From NCBI GenBank assembly GCA_937969495.1, contig CALBVY010000030.1:1-64000 (forward strand): DNA of 64,000 nt, read 5' to 3'. The stretch is from an uncultured Verrucomicrobiales bacterium. GTDB lineage: Bacteria > Verrucomicrobiota > Verrucomicrobiia > Verrucomicrobiales > Akkermansiaceae. Both the position numbers and the translations under genes were made by a program. Below the pieces are notes generated by a model, which was not told where the DNA came from, ran no database searches, and worked only from the letters and a program-made list of their open reading frames with translations. Shown in pieces: positions 38,396 through 48,043 of this stretch (position 1 is its first letter; every line of letters starts with the position of its first letter).

Positions 38396-39709
38396 CTAGA
38401 GCGCAGCTATCTCACTAGCGAGAATATCATCCATCGTCTGACGCGGGCGCACTACTTTAGCTACTGAGCCATCCACGAGGATCTCAACCGGGAGTCCACG
38501 TGAATTGTAATTTGAAGCCATCACAAAACCATAAGCACCTGCACTAAGTAGCGCGATAGCTTCTCCAGGAGCAAAATCAGGAAGCTCGCGATTCTGACAG
38601 AAAAAATCACCTGTTTCACAGACAGGACCCACTACATCCACAGCAGTCACCGCAGTGTCACCTGGTTCCTTAAGAGGCGCTATATCATGATGACCTTCGT
38701 AAAGAGCGGGGCGAATGAGGTCATTCATTCCTGCGTCTACAATCCGAAAAGTCTTTGCCGTGCCCTTTTTCTCATAGAGACAGCGCGTGAGCATCACACC
38801 TGCATTCCCTACGATGTAACGGCCAGGTTCGAGGAGGATTTTTAAACCGGTTTGTTTTAAAACAGGCATGACACCGGCGGCATATTGCTCGATGGTGAGC
38901 GGTTTCTGCTCCTCATCTTGATCCGCCCACCACTCTGGTTTCCCAGATGCAAGTGCTGGATCATAGACAATCCCTACCCCACCGCCGATGGAGAAGAACT
39001 CGATCCCATAGGTCTCCTTCAGTTTCGTAGCAAGAGGTGACACTTTCTCCACAGCCTCCATGAAAGGCTGTAGAGACGTCAGCTGTGAGCCAATGTGCAT
39101 CTGAAGTCCACGGAGGGTGATATTAGGAAGTGCTGCAGCGCGCGCATAGGCTTCCTCGATTACTTCAAAATCAACACCGAATTTATTTTCCGATTTTCCA
39201 GTGGAGATGTATTTGTGCGTTTTCGCATCCACATTAGGATTTACCCGGAAGGCCACAGGAGCATTGACTCCCATCTCAGAAGCTACCTGACTAATAAAGG
39301 CTACTTCCTCTTCACTTTCGGCATTAAAACAATAAATCTCCTCCTTAAGCGCGTATTGGATTTCCTCCCGTGTCTTACCAACCCCAGCAAAGGTGCACTT
39401 AGCTGGATCTCCGCCAGCCTCAATGACACGGCGCAGCTCACCGCCGGATACGATGTCAAAGCCGCTACCTTCATCGACGAGTAACTTCAATACGGATAAA
39501 TTTGAGTTCGCCTTCACCGCGTACTCGATACCGTGATCCAGGCCCTCAAGAGCTTGATCAAGACGGCGATAATGATCGCGGATAGTATTAGCGCTGTAGA
39601 CATACGCTGGAGTTCCGTGCTCATCAGCCAATGCGGCGAGATCGACATCCTCACAGTGCAGCGAGGCGTTCTTATAATGGAAGGAATGCATGGGCGTGCC
39701 TTGCACCAT
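38396..39709 (-). CDS. lysA: Diaminopimelate decarboxylase
   Basis: YAVKANSNLSVLKLL, GLQMHIGSQL, GGGVGIVY, EPGRYIVGNAG, GPVCETGDFF. Start may be 39694. Confidence 0.96.
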   Translation of the reverse strand: MVQGTPMHSFHYKNASLHCEDVDLAALADEHGTPAYVYSANTIRDHYRRLDQALEGLDHGIEYAVKANSNLSVLKLLVDEGSGFDIVSGGELRRVIEAGGDPAKCTFAGVGKTREEIQYALKEEIYCFNAESEEEVAFISQVASEMGVNAPVAFRVNPNVDAKTHKYISTGKSENKFGVDFEVIEEAYARAAALPNITLRGLQMHIGSQLTSLQPFMEAVEKVSPLATKLKETYGIEFFSIGGGVGIVYDPALASGKPEWWADQDEEQKPLTIEQYAAGVMPVLKQTGLKILLEPGRYIVGNAGVMLTRCLYEKKGTAKTFRIVDAGMNDLIRPALYEGHHDIAPLKEPGDTAVTAVDVVGPVCETGDFFCQNRELPDFAPGEAIALLSAGAYGFVMASNYNSRGLPVEILVDGSVAKVVRPRQTMDDILASEIAAL

Positions 39710-39729
39710 AAGCGCAAGATTTGCAAGCC

Positions 39730-40926
39730 CTAGAGGTAAATCGCGCGCACCATATCCAAACTTTTCACCCCCGGCATGGGGCTAAGCTCCATTTGATTCA
39801 TCAGGTAACAAAAAGAAATCCCCGCGTCTGGATCAGCAAAAGAATGACTCCCTCCTGCCCCAGGGTGCCCAAAGCCACGTTTGGAAATGCCGTAGTGATG
39901 CCGCTCTTTACGCCCCACTTTATCCAAGGGATCTAACTGGAATCCACAGGAGAATGCTGTCCGTGTTTTCAAAACCAAATCATCTCCAGAGCTCTGCACC
40001 TGCTGCATCCACTCCTGCACCTCTATGGGGAAAAAGGGAATCGCACCGCAGGCTGCCTGGTAAAACTTTGCCACCGCACGGGCAGAACCAACTCCCCCCA
40101 TGGCGGGTAATGCAGCCTGCCATGCACGCGGCTCATTCATCTCACGCACGGAGTGTAGTCCGCGCGGCGATGCAAAGGCGCGCCGCACGAGCGAATTTTC
40201 TTGATTAAGCTCGCGGTAGAATCCGCTCTCAAGATCTGCTTTGTTCTGCTTCCCTGGATAGAGCGTAGCCACTCTGCTAAATTCATTGTCAGGTAGCCCG
40301 ATCCAAGCATCAAGAGAGAGTGGCAACGCAATTTTTTCCCGCCACACCACACCAAGGGGTCTACCTGTTAGCCGACGCACCATTTCATCAAGGATAAATC
40401 CATAGGTGCGGGGGTGATAAGCATGTGCTTGCCCTGGCTCCCATAACGGCTTCTGCCTCTCGATGGCCGCAATCACTGAACTATAGTCCATGGTATCCAC
40501 ACGCTCATCCAGTGCAGCAAGACCAAGCTGATGAGAGAGTAACTGCGCAATACTCCCCTTTCCTACTGAGAGCTCAGGCCATATTTCAGCCACTGGGTGA
40601 TCGGGAGTAACCCCCTTCTCATGCATTACCAGTAAGAGCAGACCCACTGCTAGCCCTTTAGTGGTAGAGTAAAATGGCACCAGCGTATCCGCAGTCCACG
40701 GCCGCTTTTCATCACGCTCACACCAGCCTTGGTGCAGTGACACGACTTCCTCCCCCTTATTCCAGATGGATACCGAGGCTCCCAGCTCATTACGCTCGGT
40801 AAAGTTTTTTTGAAACGCCTTTTCCAGCTCAGTTATATTCACGGCGGTTTCATAACTTAATGCTTCAAAGTTCACACGCCAAACTTCAAACTTCTGCCAT
40901 GTCCACCACATCATCATCCTGCTCAC
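39730..40926 (-). CDS. Beta-lactamase-family serine hydrolase
   Basis: FYSTTKGLAVG (SxxK), YHPRTYGFILDEMVRR, FGHPGAGGSHSFADP. A GTG start near 40843 is plausible because the ATG overlaps trmB. Confidence 0.87.
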   Translation of the reverse strand: MSRMMMWWTWQKFEVWRVNFEALSYETAVNITELEKAFQKNFTERNELGASVSIWNKGEEVVSLHQGWCERDEKRPWTADTLVPFYSTTKGLAVGLLLLVMHEKGVTPDHPVAEIWPELSVGKGSIAQLLSHQLGLAALDERVDTMDYSSVIAAIERQKPLWEPGQAHAYHPRTYGFILDEMVRRLTGRPLGVVWREKIALPLSLDAWIGLPDNEFSRVATLYPGKQNKADLESGFYRELNQENSLVRRAFASPRGLHSVREMNEPRAWQAALPAMGGVGSARAVAKFYQAACGAIPFFPIEVQEWMQQVQSSGDDLVLKTRTAFSCGFQLDPLDKVGRKERHHYGISKRGFGHPGAGGSHSFADPDAGISFCYLMNQMELSPMPGVKSLDMVRAIYL

Positions 40927-41534
40927 GCACTCCTGAACCCTGCGAATACATGCCGGATGACTTTTTCCGCAGACACTCAGCTGCTGATATTTTTGCCGAT
41001 GGAAATCCAGACTTACCTCTGGAAATTGACCTCGGCTGTGGCGATGGCACCTTCCTCATTGAAATGGCCAAGCACTATCCGGAGAGAAACTTTCTCGGTG
41101 TGGAGCGTCTGCTAGGCAGAGTGCGCGGCGTGTGTAAGCACATCCATCATCTAGGACTCACTAATGCCAAGGTCCTCCGGCTGGAGAGCGCTTACACCCT
41201 CGAATGGCTAGTGGAAAAAGCCTCAATAAGCCGCCTCCATCTCCTCTGCCCAGATCCATGGCCCAAGGCACGTCACCACAGACGCCGGCTCGTTCAGCAG
41301 CATTTTTTACAATGCCTCCACGAAGCCCTAACAAACAATGGTGAGTTTCTCTTTAAAACCGATCACCCCGGCTACTACGAGTGGGTCTGCGAGGAAATGG
41401 AAACCTTTAAAAAGTTCCAGACCTTACCCTGGGAAGACAAGGGCGAGGATAGCTTTTTCTACCCAAAAACGGACTTCCAACAACTCTGGGAAAGTCAGGG
41501 GAAAACAATTCACCAGCTACGCTTCGGTAAGTAG
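40899..41534 (+). CDS. trmB: tRNA (guanine-N7-)-methyltransferase
   Basis: LEIDLGCGDGTFLIEMAKHYPERNFLGVERL, CPDPWPKARHHRRRLVQ. ORF opens at 40860. Confidence 0.94.
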   Translation: MSTTSSSCSRTPEPCEYMPDDFFRRHSAADIFADGNPDLPLEIDLGCGDGTFLIEMAKHYPERNFLGVERLLGRVRGVCKHIHHLGLTNAKVLRLESAYTLEWLVEKASISRLHLLCPDPWPKARHHRRRLVQQHFLQCLHEALTNNGEFLFKTDHPGYYEWVCEEMETFKKFQTLPWEDKGEDSFFYPKTDFQQLWESQGKTIHQLRFGK

Positions 41535-41541
41535 CTGGATA

Positions 41542-41574
41542 AAAAAGCGGCACAGATGACTCTGTGCCGCTTTG
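41542..41574. terminator. Bidirectional terminator between trmB and pseudopilin gene
   Basis: AAAAAAGCGGCACAG atgact CTGTGCCGCTTT. Confidence 0.85.
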
Positions 41575-41598
41575 AGAATGAGTTCAATCGTCTAGCGA

Positions 41599-42165
41599 TT
41601 AGAAGTTTGATGCGTTGTCTCTATTCTGGGAGGAGCTGCCACCTTCCCCATCAGGCCCTAGACTGTAAATAGCTACTTTTTTAGTAATCACATTACCTGT
41701 GTCGATAGGGTTCTCAATTTCACCGTCCAGATCGTAATCCATAACGATATAATACGTCTCACCCCATGGATCATAAAGCGTAGCTGTGCCACCATTAAAA
41801 TCAACAGTCATGCCGTCTTTATTACCCTTTGGCTCTCCCACCTCAAAGAAACGAATTTGCTTAAAGTTTAAAACGTCCTCAGCACCAGCAAGCACCGCTA
41901 CCACATCGTCATCACTCCGCACGGCTTCATCTTCGGTGGGAGAATTTCCGCCACCGCCATAAGGTAAGTAGTTATACTCAGCCTCAAAGTTATTCACCGC
42001 AGATTCAAATGCCGTGCAGATGCTGGCTGCCTTGGTGATTTTTGTCTTTTGTAATGCTCTGAGAAGGGCTGGCGTGGCCATGCTCGCCAAAACAGCAATA
42101 ATAGCAATCACCACAAGTAATTCCACAAGGGTAAAGCCTTTCGATTTTTTGTATGTTATTTTCAT
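41599..42165 (-). CDS. Type II secretion-like pseudopilin (GspG-type)
   Basis: KGFTLVELLVVIAIIAVLASMATPALLRAL; DPWGETYYIVMDYDLDGE...YSLGPDGEGG. Confidence 0.9.
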   Translation of the reverse strand: MKITYKKSKGFTLVELLVVIAIIAVLASMATPALLRALQKTKITKAASICTAFESAVNNFEAEYNYLPYGGGGNSPTEDEAVRSDDDVVAVLAGAEDVLNFKQIRFFEVGEPKGNKDGMTVDFNGGTATLYDPWGETYYIVMDYDLDGEIENPIDTGNVITKKVAIYSLGPDGEGGSSSQNRDNASNF

Positions 42166-42435
42166 CAGGTATGTTGGGTTATAATTATGAGTGTGATGGT
42201 AAATTTTATGAATGGCAATCTGATATATTACCCAGTTTCCACAACCACCGTGATGATCATTTAAATCGGCTCAGAATGGAAGCTTTATATTTACATTGAC
42301 CATACAATGGTAACCCCAAGACATTACTTCAGCAACGAAAAAATACGATACCATCCACCGGCGCCAAATACACACCCCTATCAAAAAGCCTCAGATTATC
42401 ATGTTCATTCAAGTATTTCTCCTCAGTATTAGGCC

Positions 42436-44781
42436 ATGAATAACCTTCGGGAGCGCATCAGAGTGCTCATGAAATCACCCGACTACCGTCCGCTTAATAA
42501 GTCTGAGTTCGCACGCACGCTGAGACTAAAGCCTAATGAGCGCTCCGAGCTCCGCGCAGAACTTATTAAGCTAGAAAACAAAGGCTTGATCGTAAGGGGG
42601 AAAAAAGGCCGCTTCGAGCTGCGTTCAAGATCTGGAGACCAGAGCGACCCAGCACAGCACCCCACTCAGAAGGGCGACAGCCGAAAAAACAATCCCAGAG
42701 GTAAACGCAAAAAGCCAGGGAACGGAGCCCTCCTCATAGGCACCCTGCGCTACCAAAGCTCAGGCAATGCATGGTTCTACCCAGATGCTAATGACGCTAC
42801 CAATGAAGCTGCGGGGATGGATTTACAAAAATTCAGCCGTGTCTTTGTATCGTCCAACAAAACTTCCACAGCGATGAATGGCGACAAGGTCATGGTGCGG
42901 ATCGATCGCATAGGTCCGCCAGAATGGGCCAACCGCCGCCGTGGCCGTGCTCAGAAAGCCGCAGGCATGAAAGCACCCGATGACGAAGCCGCAGGATACG
43001 TGGAAAAGATCGTAGAACGCGGTATGGCCCGCATCATTGGCACTTATTTCAAACATGGTAAATTCACCCACGTACAGCCCGATGACACGCAGATCCCTGA
43101 TATCAATATCGAGCCTAACCAGCAAGATAACAAAAACACACCCAAGCCCGGCCAAAAAGTCGCCGTAGAACTCACCATCTGGGACAATGCTAACAGCACA
43201 CCACGCGGCCTCATCACCGAAGTGCTCGGCTGGCCAGACACTCCCGGTGTGGACATGCTATCCATTGTTCACAAACACGGTCTACGCACTGAATTTTCTC
43301 CTGCCGTGCTTAAGGACGCCAAAGCCTTCGGAGACCACGTCACCGAACAAGACCTCCAAGGCCGTGACGATTGGCGAGAGAACATCGTCATCACCATTGA
43401 CCCTCACGATGCCAAGGACTTCGATGATGCTATCAGCGTGCAGAAGATGAACAATGGAGACTGGCAGTTAGGAGTTCACATAGCAGACGTTTCTCATTAC
43501 GTGAAACCTGGCACCGCCCTCGACAAAGAAGCCGTAGCACGCGGGAACTCCACCTACATGGCAGACCGCGTCCTCCCCATGATTCCACGCGAACTCTCTA
43601 ACCACCTCTGCTCACTCATGCCAGCGGTAGACCGCCTCACACAGTGCTGTCTCATCCGTGTTTGCTCTGATGGAAAAATTAAATCCTCCAAATTCACACG
43701 CGCCGTTATCCACTCAGCTCGCCGCTACACCTATGAGGAAGCACAAGAGATTCTGATGGCACCAGAGGACGAGCTCAGTAACCGTTTCCCTGATGAAAAA
43801 CCAGACATCACCGCGATGCTTCACGAGGCCTGGAAACTCGCTTCCCTACTCAGGAAATGCCGTTTTGAAAATGGCGCACTGGATCTCGACATGCCCGAGG
43901 TCAAGGTAACACTCGATGACAAAGGCATACCCACCGGCATTGAAAAAAGCGATTACAACGAGAGCCACCAGCTTATTGAAGAGTTCATGCTCGTTGCCAA
44001 TGAAGCCGCCGCCAGACTTCTCAAAAATAAATCTCAAAGTACAGTCTACCGTATTCATGAAGATCCAGATCCGGATCGGCTCAATGAATACGCAGAGCTA
44101 GCCAAACTCCACGGCTATAAGCCCGGTGACCTCACCAATAAAAAACACATTCAAGCCCTACTAGATCAAGCCAAAGGCACCATCGAGGAGCCCGCCATCA
44201 AAATAGGACTACTCAAATCACTCAAACGTGCCGCCTATTTTCAAGATCCACTCGGCCATTACGGACTCTCAAAGGCAGACTACTGCCACTTCACCTCACC
44301 CATCCGCCGCTACGCAGACCTCATCGTCCACCGCGCACTCCAACGGCACCTTGGAAACCCTCCAAAGAAAATTGATAAAACCCCCGGCCCGGGAGCAATT
44401 GCACAAATCGCCCAACACATCTCAGATACCGAGCGCACTTCCGCAGAGGCAGAAAATGAATCGCGCCGCCTGAAGATGCTGCAGTATCTCCACATGTGTA
44501 GCCAGGATGAAAACTCACCTACCTTTAACGTAGTCGTCACCGAAGTCCGTCACTTTGGACTCTTCGTCGAAGCCGTCGATATCCAGACCAAGGGTTTAAT
44601 TAAAACAGAAGACCTCCCTCCACTCAAAGATGGACAAGAATGGCGTTTCGAAGAAACCCTCATGCGCTACACAGGCCCTTACGAGCAAATGTTCACCGTA
44701 GGCCAGCAGCACCAATGTCACGTAGCCCACGTAGATATGGAACAACAACGAGTCGACTTCAAGTTTGCCGATTATTCATAA
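42436..44781 (+). CDS. rnr: Ribonuclease R family exoribonuclease
   Basis: TIDPHDAKDFDDAISV, GVHIADVSHYV, YHFTSPIRRYADLIVHRAL (YCHFTSPIRRYADL in this protein), C-terminal S1-like region. Confidence 0.95.
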   Translation: MNNLRERIRVLMKSPDYRPLNKSEFARTLRLKPNERSELRAELIKLENKGLIVRGKKGRFELRSRSGDQSDPAQHPTQKGDSRKNNPRGKRKKPGNGALLIGTLRYQSSGNAWFYPDANDATNEAAGMDLQKFSRVFVSSNKTSTAMNGDKVMVRIDRIGPPEWANRRRGRAQKAAGMKAPDDEAAGYVEKIVERGMARIIGTYFKHGKFTHVQPDDTQIPDINIEPNQQDNKNTPKPGQKVAVELTIWDNANSTPRGLITEVLGWPDTPGVDMLSIVHKHGLRTEFSPAVLKDAKAFGDHVTEQDLQGRDDWRENIVITIDPHDAKDFDDAISVQKMNNGDWQLGVHIADVSHYVKPGTALDKEAVARGNSTYMADRVLPMIPRELSNHLCSLMPAVDRLTQCCLIRVCSDGKIKSSKFTRAVIHSARRYTYEEAQEILMAPEDELSNRFPDEKPDITAMLHEAWKLASLLRKCRFENGALDLDMPEVKVTLDDKGIPTGIEKSDYNESHQLIEEFMLVANEAAARLLKNKSQSTVYRIHEDPDPDRLNEYAELAKLHGYKPGDLTNKKHIQALLDQAKGTIEEPAIKIGLLKSLKRAAYFQDPLGHYGLSKADYCHFTSPIRRYADLIVHRALQRHLGNPPKKIDKTPGPGAIAQIAQHISDTERTSAEAENESRRLKMLQYLHMCSQDENSPTFNVVVTEVRHFGLFVEAVDIQTKGLIKTEDLPPLKDGQEWRFEETLMRYTGPYEQMFTVGQQHQCHVAHVDMEQQRVDFKFADYS

Positions 44782-44842
44782 CCTTGAAAACCTAGCGTCT
44801 TTTATCTAAGACAAAACAAATGAATCTAAACGCTATCTTCAT

Positions 44843-46312
44843 ATGTCTCAGCTGTATCAGAAATTATTTTGCTTCCTAGCCCTCAGCTCTAGCTTGGCTC
44901 TATCTCCCATTGCAGAAGCAGAAAGCATCCTCCTCACTGACAAATCCAGTGGCCGCAGTATCACAGCAGTCATTATTAACTCAAATAAGAAGAACGTCAC
45001 CGTACGCCTAGAATCAGGGCGCACCCACGATCTACCACTCGCAAGCCTTACAGAGGACTCAGTAAAAAAAATCCATACCCAGCTGATTAAGCAACGAAAG
45101 TCTGTGGCAGAGGCCGCACGCTCAGTCAATAAAGCCATAGGTATCACCATCTTTGGCGGAGCCGTCCCTTTATGGGATGAGCCTGTGCAAACAGTCGCTC
45201 AGCGTCTAAGTATCAAACCTGAGTCCACCGTCAAAACCATGCGCAGCTACCGCCTCTATACCCGTGGTGCAGGCAGCTTTCTAGGGGCTCACCCATACTG
45301 CCTCACTCTTTACGGTGACCCTGAAGAAAACGCTGCGCAGATCTCCCTCGTCTTTGCAAACAAAGGTGACTATGGCAGCAAGTTTGGCCTTGGGCCGGAT
45401 CACTTTAAAAAAGTCTACGATGGCAAGGAGCCACCACAGTCTTTGGAGAAAGCGATCGAACTCGATTCTGAGACAATCACCCATTCACTGAATCAAGAAT
45501 TCGGCGAGCCTGAAACGCAGTATTTTGGAGAAAAAACAGACCGGCGCAAGGTCAAGCGCTGGGACTGGAATAATCATTCCTTTATCCTCTCAGAGCTTGA
45601 TGGTGAATACGTTAGTCTATCTATCATCCCTACTACAACTGCTGATGCTGAAGGTAAAGTTGCACGTATCCGTGATAGTGAGATGAAGAAAATTAAGACC
45701 AAGAACGTTCTCAAAAAAACTAATGGTGATGTCTGGATTCAAAATATCCCCATGGTAGATCAAGGCCCTAAGGGATATTGTGCGCCCGCCACCATGGAGA
45801 GAGCCATGCGCTACATGGGCGTACCTGCTGATATGTATCTACTCGCCGTCAGCGCAACAAAACCAGAAGAGGGAACGAACATGTCCTTACTCAAAGCAAA
45901 CTGTGAACGCATCGTTCGCAGTAAAGCGCGTAGATTCAAACCCGTCAAATTTGATCGCGAGATCAAAATGAAGGAGGTCAAAAAGCATATTAACAAAGGT
46001 GTCCCCATCCTCTGGTGTATGCGTAGCCTAACAGATTATAATAAAATCACTAACCTCACTACCAAGAAAAGAACCAAGGTAAATAACTGGCAAGAATGGG
46101 CTATCAAGCTCCAAGAAAATGCTGATGAGCTCGCACCAGGCCTCGAGAAAATCGATAAAAACCACCATATTTGCATGATCATTGGCTACAATGAAGCAAC
46201 CAATGAACTAGCCGTCAGTGACTCTTGGGGCGTTAAATACGCACTACGCTGGGTTCACATAGACATAGCCTCCGCAGTCTCCTACGGCGGCAGCTTTGTC
46301 TTATCCTTCTAA
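44843..46312 (+). CDS. Secreted SHD1-like domain plus C39-like papain-fold peptidase
   Basis: Signal peptide; SILLTDKSSGRSITAVIINSNKKNVTVRLESGRTHDLPLASL; MVDQGPKGYCAPATMERAMRYMG...DKNHHICMIIGYNEATNELAVSDSWG. Confidence 0.8.
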   Translation: MSQLYQKLFCFLALSSSLALSPIAEAESILLTDKSSGRSITAVIINSNKKNVTVRLESGRTHDLPLASLTEDSVKKIHTQLIKQRKSVAEAARSVNKAIGITIFGGAVPLWDEPVQTVAQRLSIKPESTVKTMRSYRLYTRGAGSFLGAHPYCLTLYGDPEENAAQISLVFANKGDYGSKFGLGPDHFKKVYDGKEPPQSLEKAIELDSETITHSLNQEFGEPETQYFGEKTDRRKVKRWDWNNHSFILSELDGEYVSLSIIPTTTADAEGKVARIRDSEMKKIKTKNVLKKTNGDVWIQNIPMVDQGPKGYCAPATMERAMRYMGVPADMYLLAVSATKPEEGTNMSLLKANCERIVRSKARRFKPVKFDREIKMKEVKKHINKGVPILWCMRSLTDYNKITNLTTKKRTKVNNWQEWAIKLQENADELAPGLEKIDKNHHICMIIGYNEATNELAVSDSWGVKYALRWVHIDIASAVSYGGSFVLSF

Positions 46313-46319
46313 TTGCCTA

Positions 46320-46346
46320 TCCCCAGCTACTTATGGTAACTGGGGA
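46320..46346. terminator. Hairpin between convergent genes
   Basis: TCCCCAG...CTGGGGA stem; T tract is weak. Confidence 0.45.
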
Positions 46347-46359
46347 GTAAAACATCAGC

Positions 46360-47904
46360 TTAATGCCTAAAATGCCGATGGCCGGTAAAGACCATGGCGA
46401 TGCCTGCTGCATCAGCGGCATCGATGACTTCTTGATCACGGATAGAGCCGCCGGGCTGAATACAGGCGGTAGCTCCTGCTTCGATGGCTGCATTCAAACC
46501 ATCTGCAAAGGGTAACATGGCATCAGATGCCATGACACTTCCCTTCAGTGAAAGACCTGCTTCGTTAGCCTTCCATACTGCGATGCGTGAAGAGTCCACA
46601 CGGCTCATCTGGCCTGCACCGATTCCGAGTGTGCGGTCCGCACCGGAGTAGACGATGGCATTGGACTTCACGTGCTTGACCACTCTCCAGCCAAAGCGCA
46701 TGGCGCGGATTTCCTCCTCGGTCGGTGGACGTTTGGTGACGACTTTTTCCTCGATATTATCAAGACCCAATGTGGTGTGATCACGTCCCATAACCATCAA
46801 GCCACCGGGTGCTGAACGAATCACAGGATCTTTTCTCACACCTTCCCAAGCCTCGGTATTAAGCTTAATGAGACGGAGGTTTTTCTTTTTCTGTAAAATA
46901 GCCCTTGCCTCGGGATCAAAGTCAGGCGCGATGATGACATCGGTAAAAATAGAGGAAATAATACGCGCCAGACCTTCTGTCAGGGAGCGGTTCACTACAA
47001 TCACACCACCAAATGGTGCCTGAGTATCTGTTTCGTAGGCTAGCTGCCATGCCTTGCGGAGGTCATCTTCATCCTGCCCCATGCCACAGGGGTTGGTGTG
47101 TTTAAGAATCCCTACCGTGGGGCGGACAAAGTCGGTAATAAGATCTGCTGCCGCCTCAATATCGAGAATATTGGTGTAGCTCAGTTCCTTGCCCTGCAGC
47201 TGAGAGAATACCTCACTGAAGTTACCATAAAGTGTGGTGGGCTGATGAGGATTATCCCCGTAGCGCAGCTCACGGTTTAGTGGTAGGGAGATAGTGAGAT
47301 GAGAGCGTGTGCCTTCGCCTGCTTGGGAAAGGTAGTTGGTGATAGCGGTATCGTAGGTAGAGGTGCGGAGGAAAACTTTCACCGCTAGTTCCTCGCGGAG
47401 TTTAAAGGAGGTATCACCATCGTGTTCTTTCATCTCAGCAAGCACGCGATCATAGTCAGCTGGCTCAGTGACCACGGTCACACTTTGGTAGTTTTTGGCC
47501 GCGCTTCTCAACATGGAAGGGCCGCCAATATCGATATTTTCGATCGCCTCCTCAAGGGTAACTCCTTCTTTGGCAACAGTTTCCTCGAAAGGGTAGAGAT
47601 TAACAACAACAAGATCAATAGGTGGGATATTGTGCTCCTTGGCTTGCTTCAGATGTTCCTCATCATCACGTTTGTGAAGAAGGCCTCCGTGCACCTTGGG
47701 ATGCAATGTTTTTACTCGGCCCTCAAAGAGCTCTGGGGCATCTGTAAACTCGGATACATCAATCACTGGAAGCCCCGCCTCACGGAGAGCTTTGGAGGTG
47801 CCGCCCGTGGAGAGTAGTTCTACGCCATGGTCATGTAGACCTTGAGCAAAATCAACGAGACCAGATTTATCTGAAACGGAAAGAAGAGCGCGTTGGATAG
47901 CCAT
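46360..47904 (-). CDS. purH: AICAR transformylase/IMP cyclohydrolase
   Basis: RALLSVSDKSGLVDFAQGL, ELLSTGGTSKALREAGL, RVKTLHPKVHGGLL, KHTNPCGMG. Confidence 0.98.
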   Translation of the reverse strand: MAIQRALLSVSDKSGLVDFAQGLHDHGVELLSTGGTSKALREAGLPVIDVSEFTDAPELFEGRVKTLHPKVHGGLLHKRDDEEHLKQAKEHNIPPIDLVVVNLYPFEETVAKEGVTLEEAIENIDIGGPSMLRSAAKNYQSVTVVTEPADYDRVLAEMKEHDGDTSFKLREELAVKVFLRTSTYDTAITNYLSQAGEGTRSHLTISLPLNRELRYGDNPHQPTTLYGNFSEVFSQLQGKELSYTNILDIEAAADLITDFVRPTVGILKHTNPCGMGQDEDDLRKAWQLAYETDTQAPFGGVIVVNRSLTEGLARIISSIFTDVIIAPDFDPEARAILQKKKNLRLIKLNTEAWEGVRKDPVIRSAPGGLMVMGRDHTTLGLDNIEEKVVTKRPPTEEEIRAMRFGWRVVKHVKSNAIVYSGADRTLGIGAGQMSRVDSSRIAVWKANEAGLSLKGSVMASDAMLPFADGLNAAIEAGATACIQPGGSIRDQEVIDAADAAGIAMVFTGHRHFRH

Positions 47905-48043
47905 AATAAATAAACCGTCCGATACCGTGAACGGGATTTATGATCTAGCCTCTGCTCTCACGAGGGACAAGCCGAATTATTAATCGTGTTTGTAAACATC
48001 TCTCAGCAACCCTCCCTCTCGCTTGATTTCTCAACTAATCCAT

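Noticed and set aside
46320-46346. Strong intrinsic terminator after the C39-like gene
   Set aside because: Stem is present but the T tract is weak; kept only as a low-confidence hairpin.
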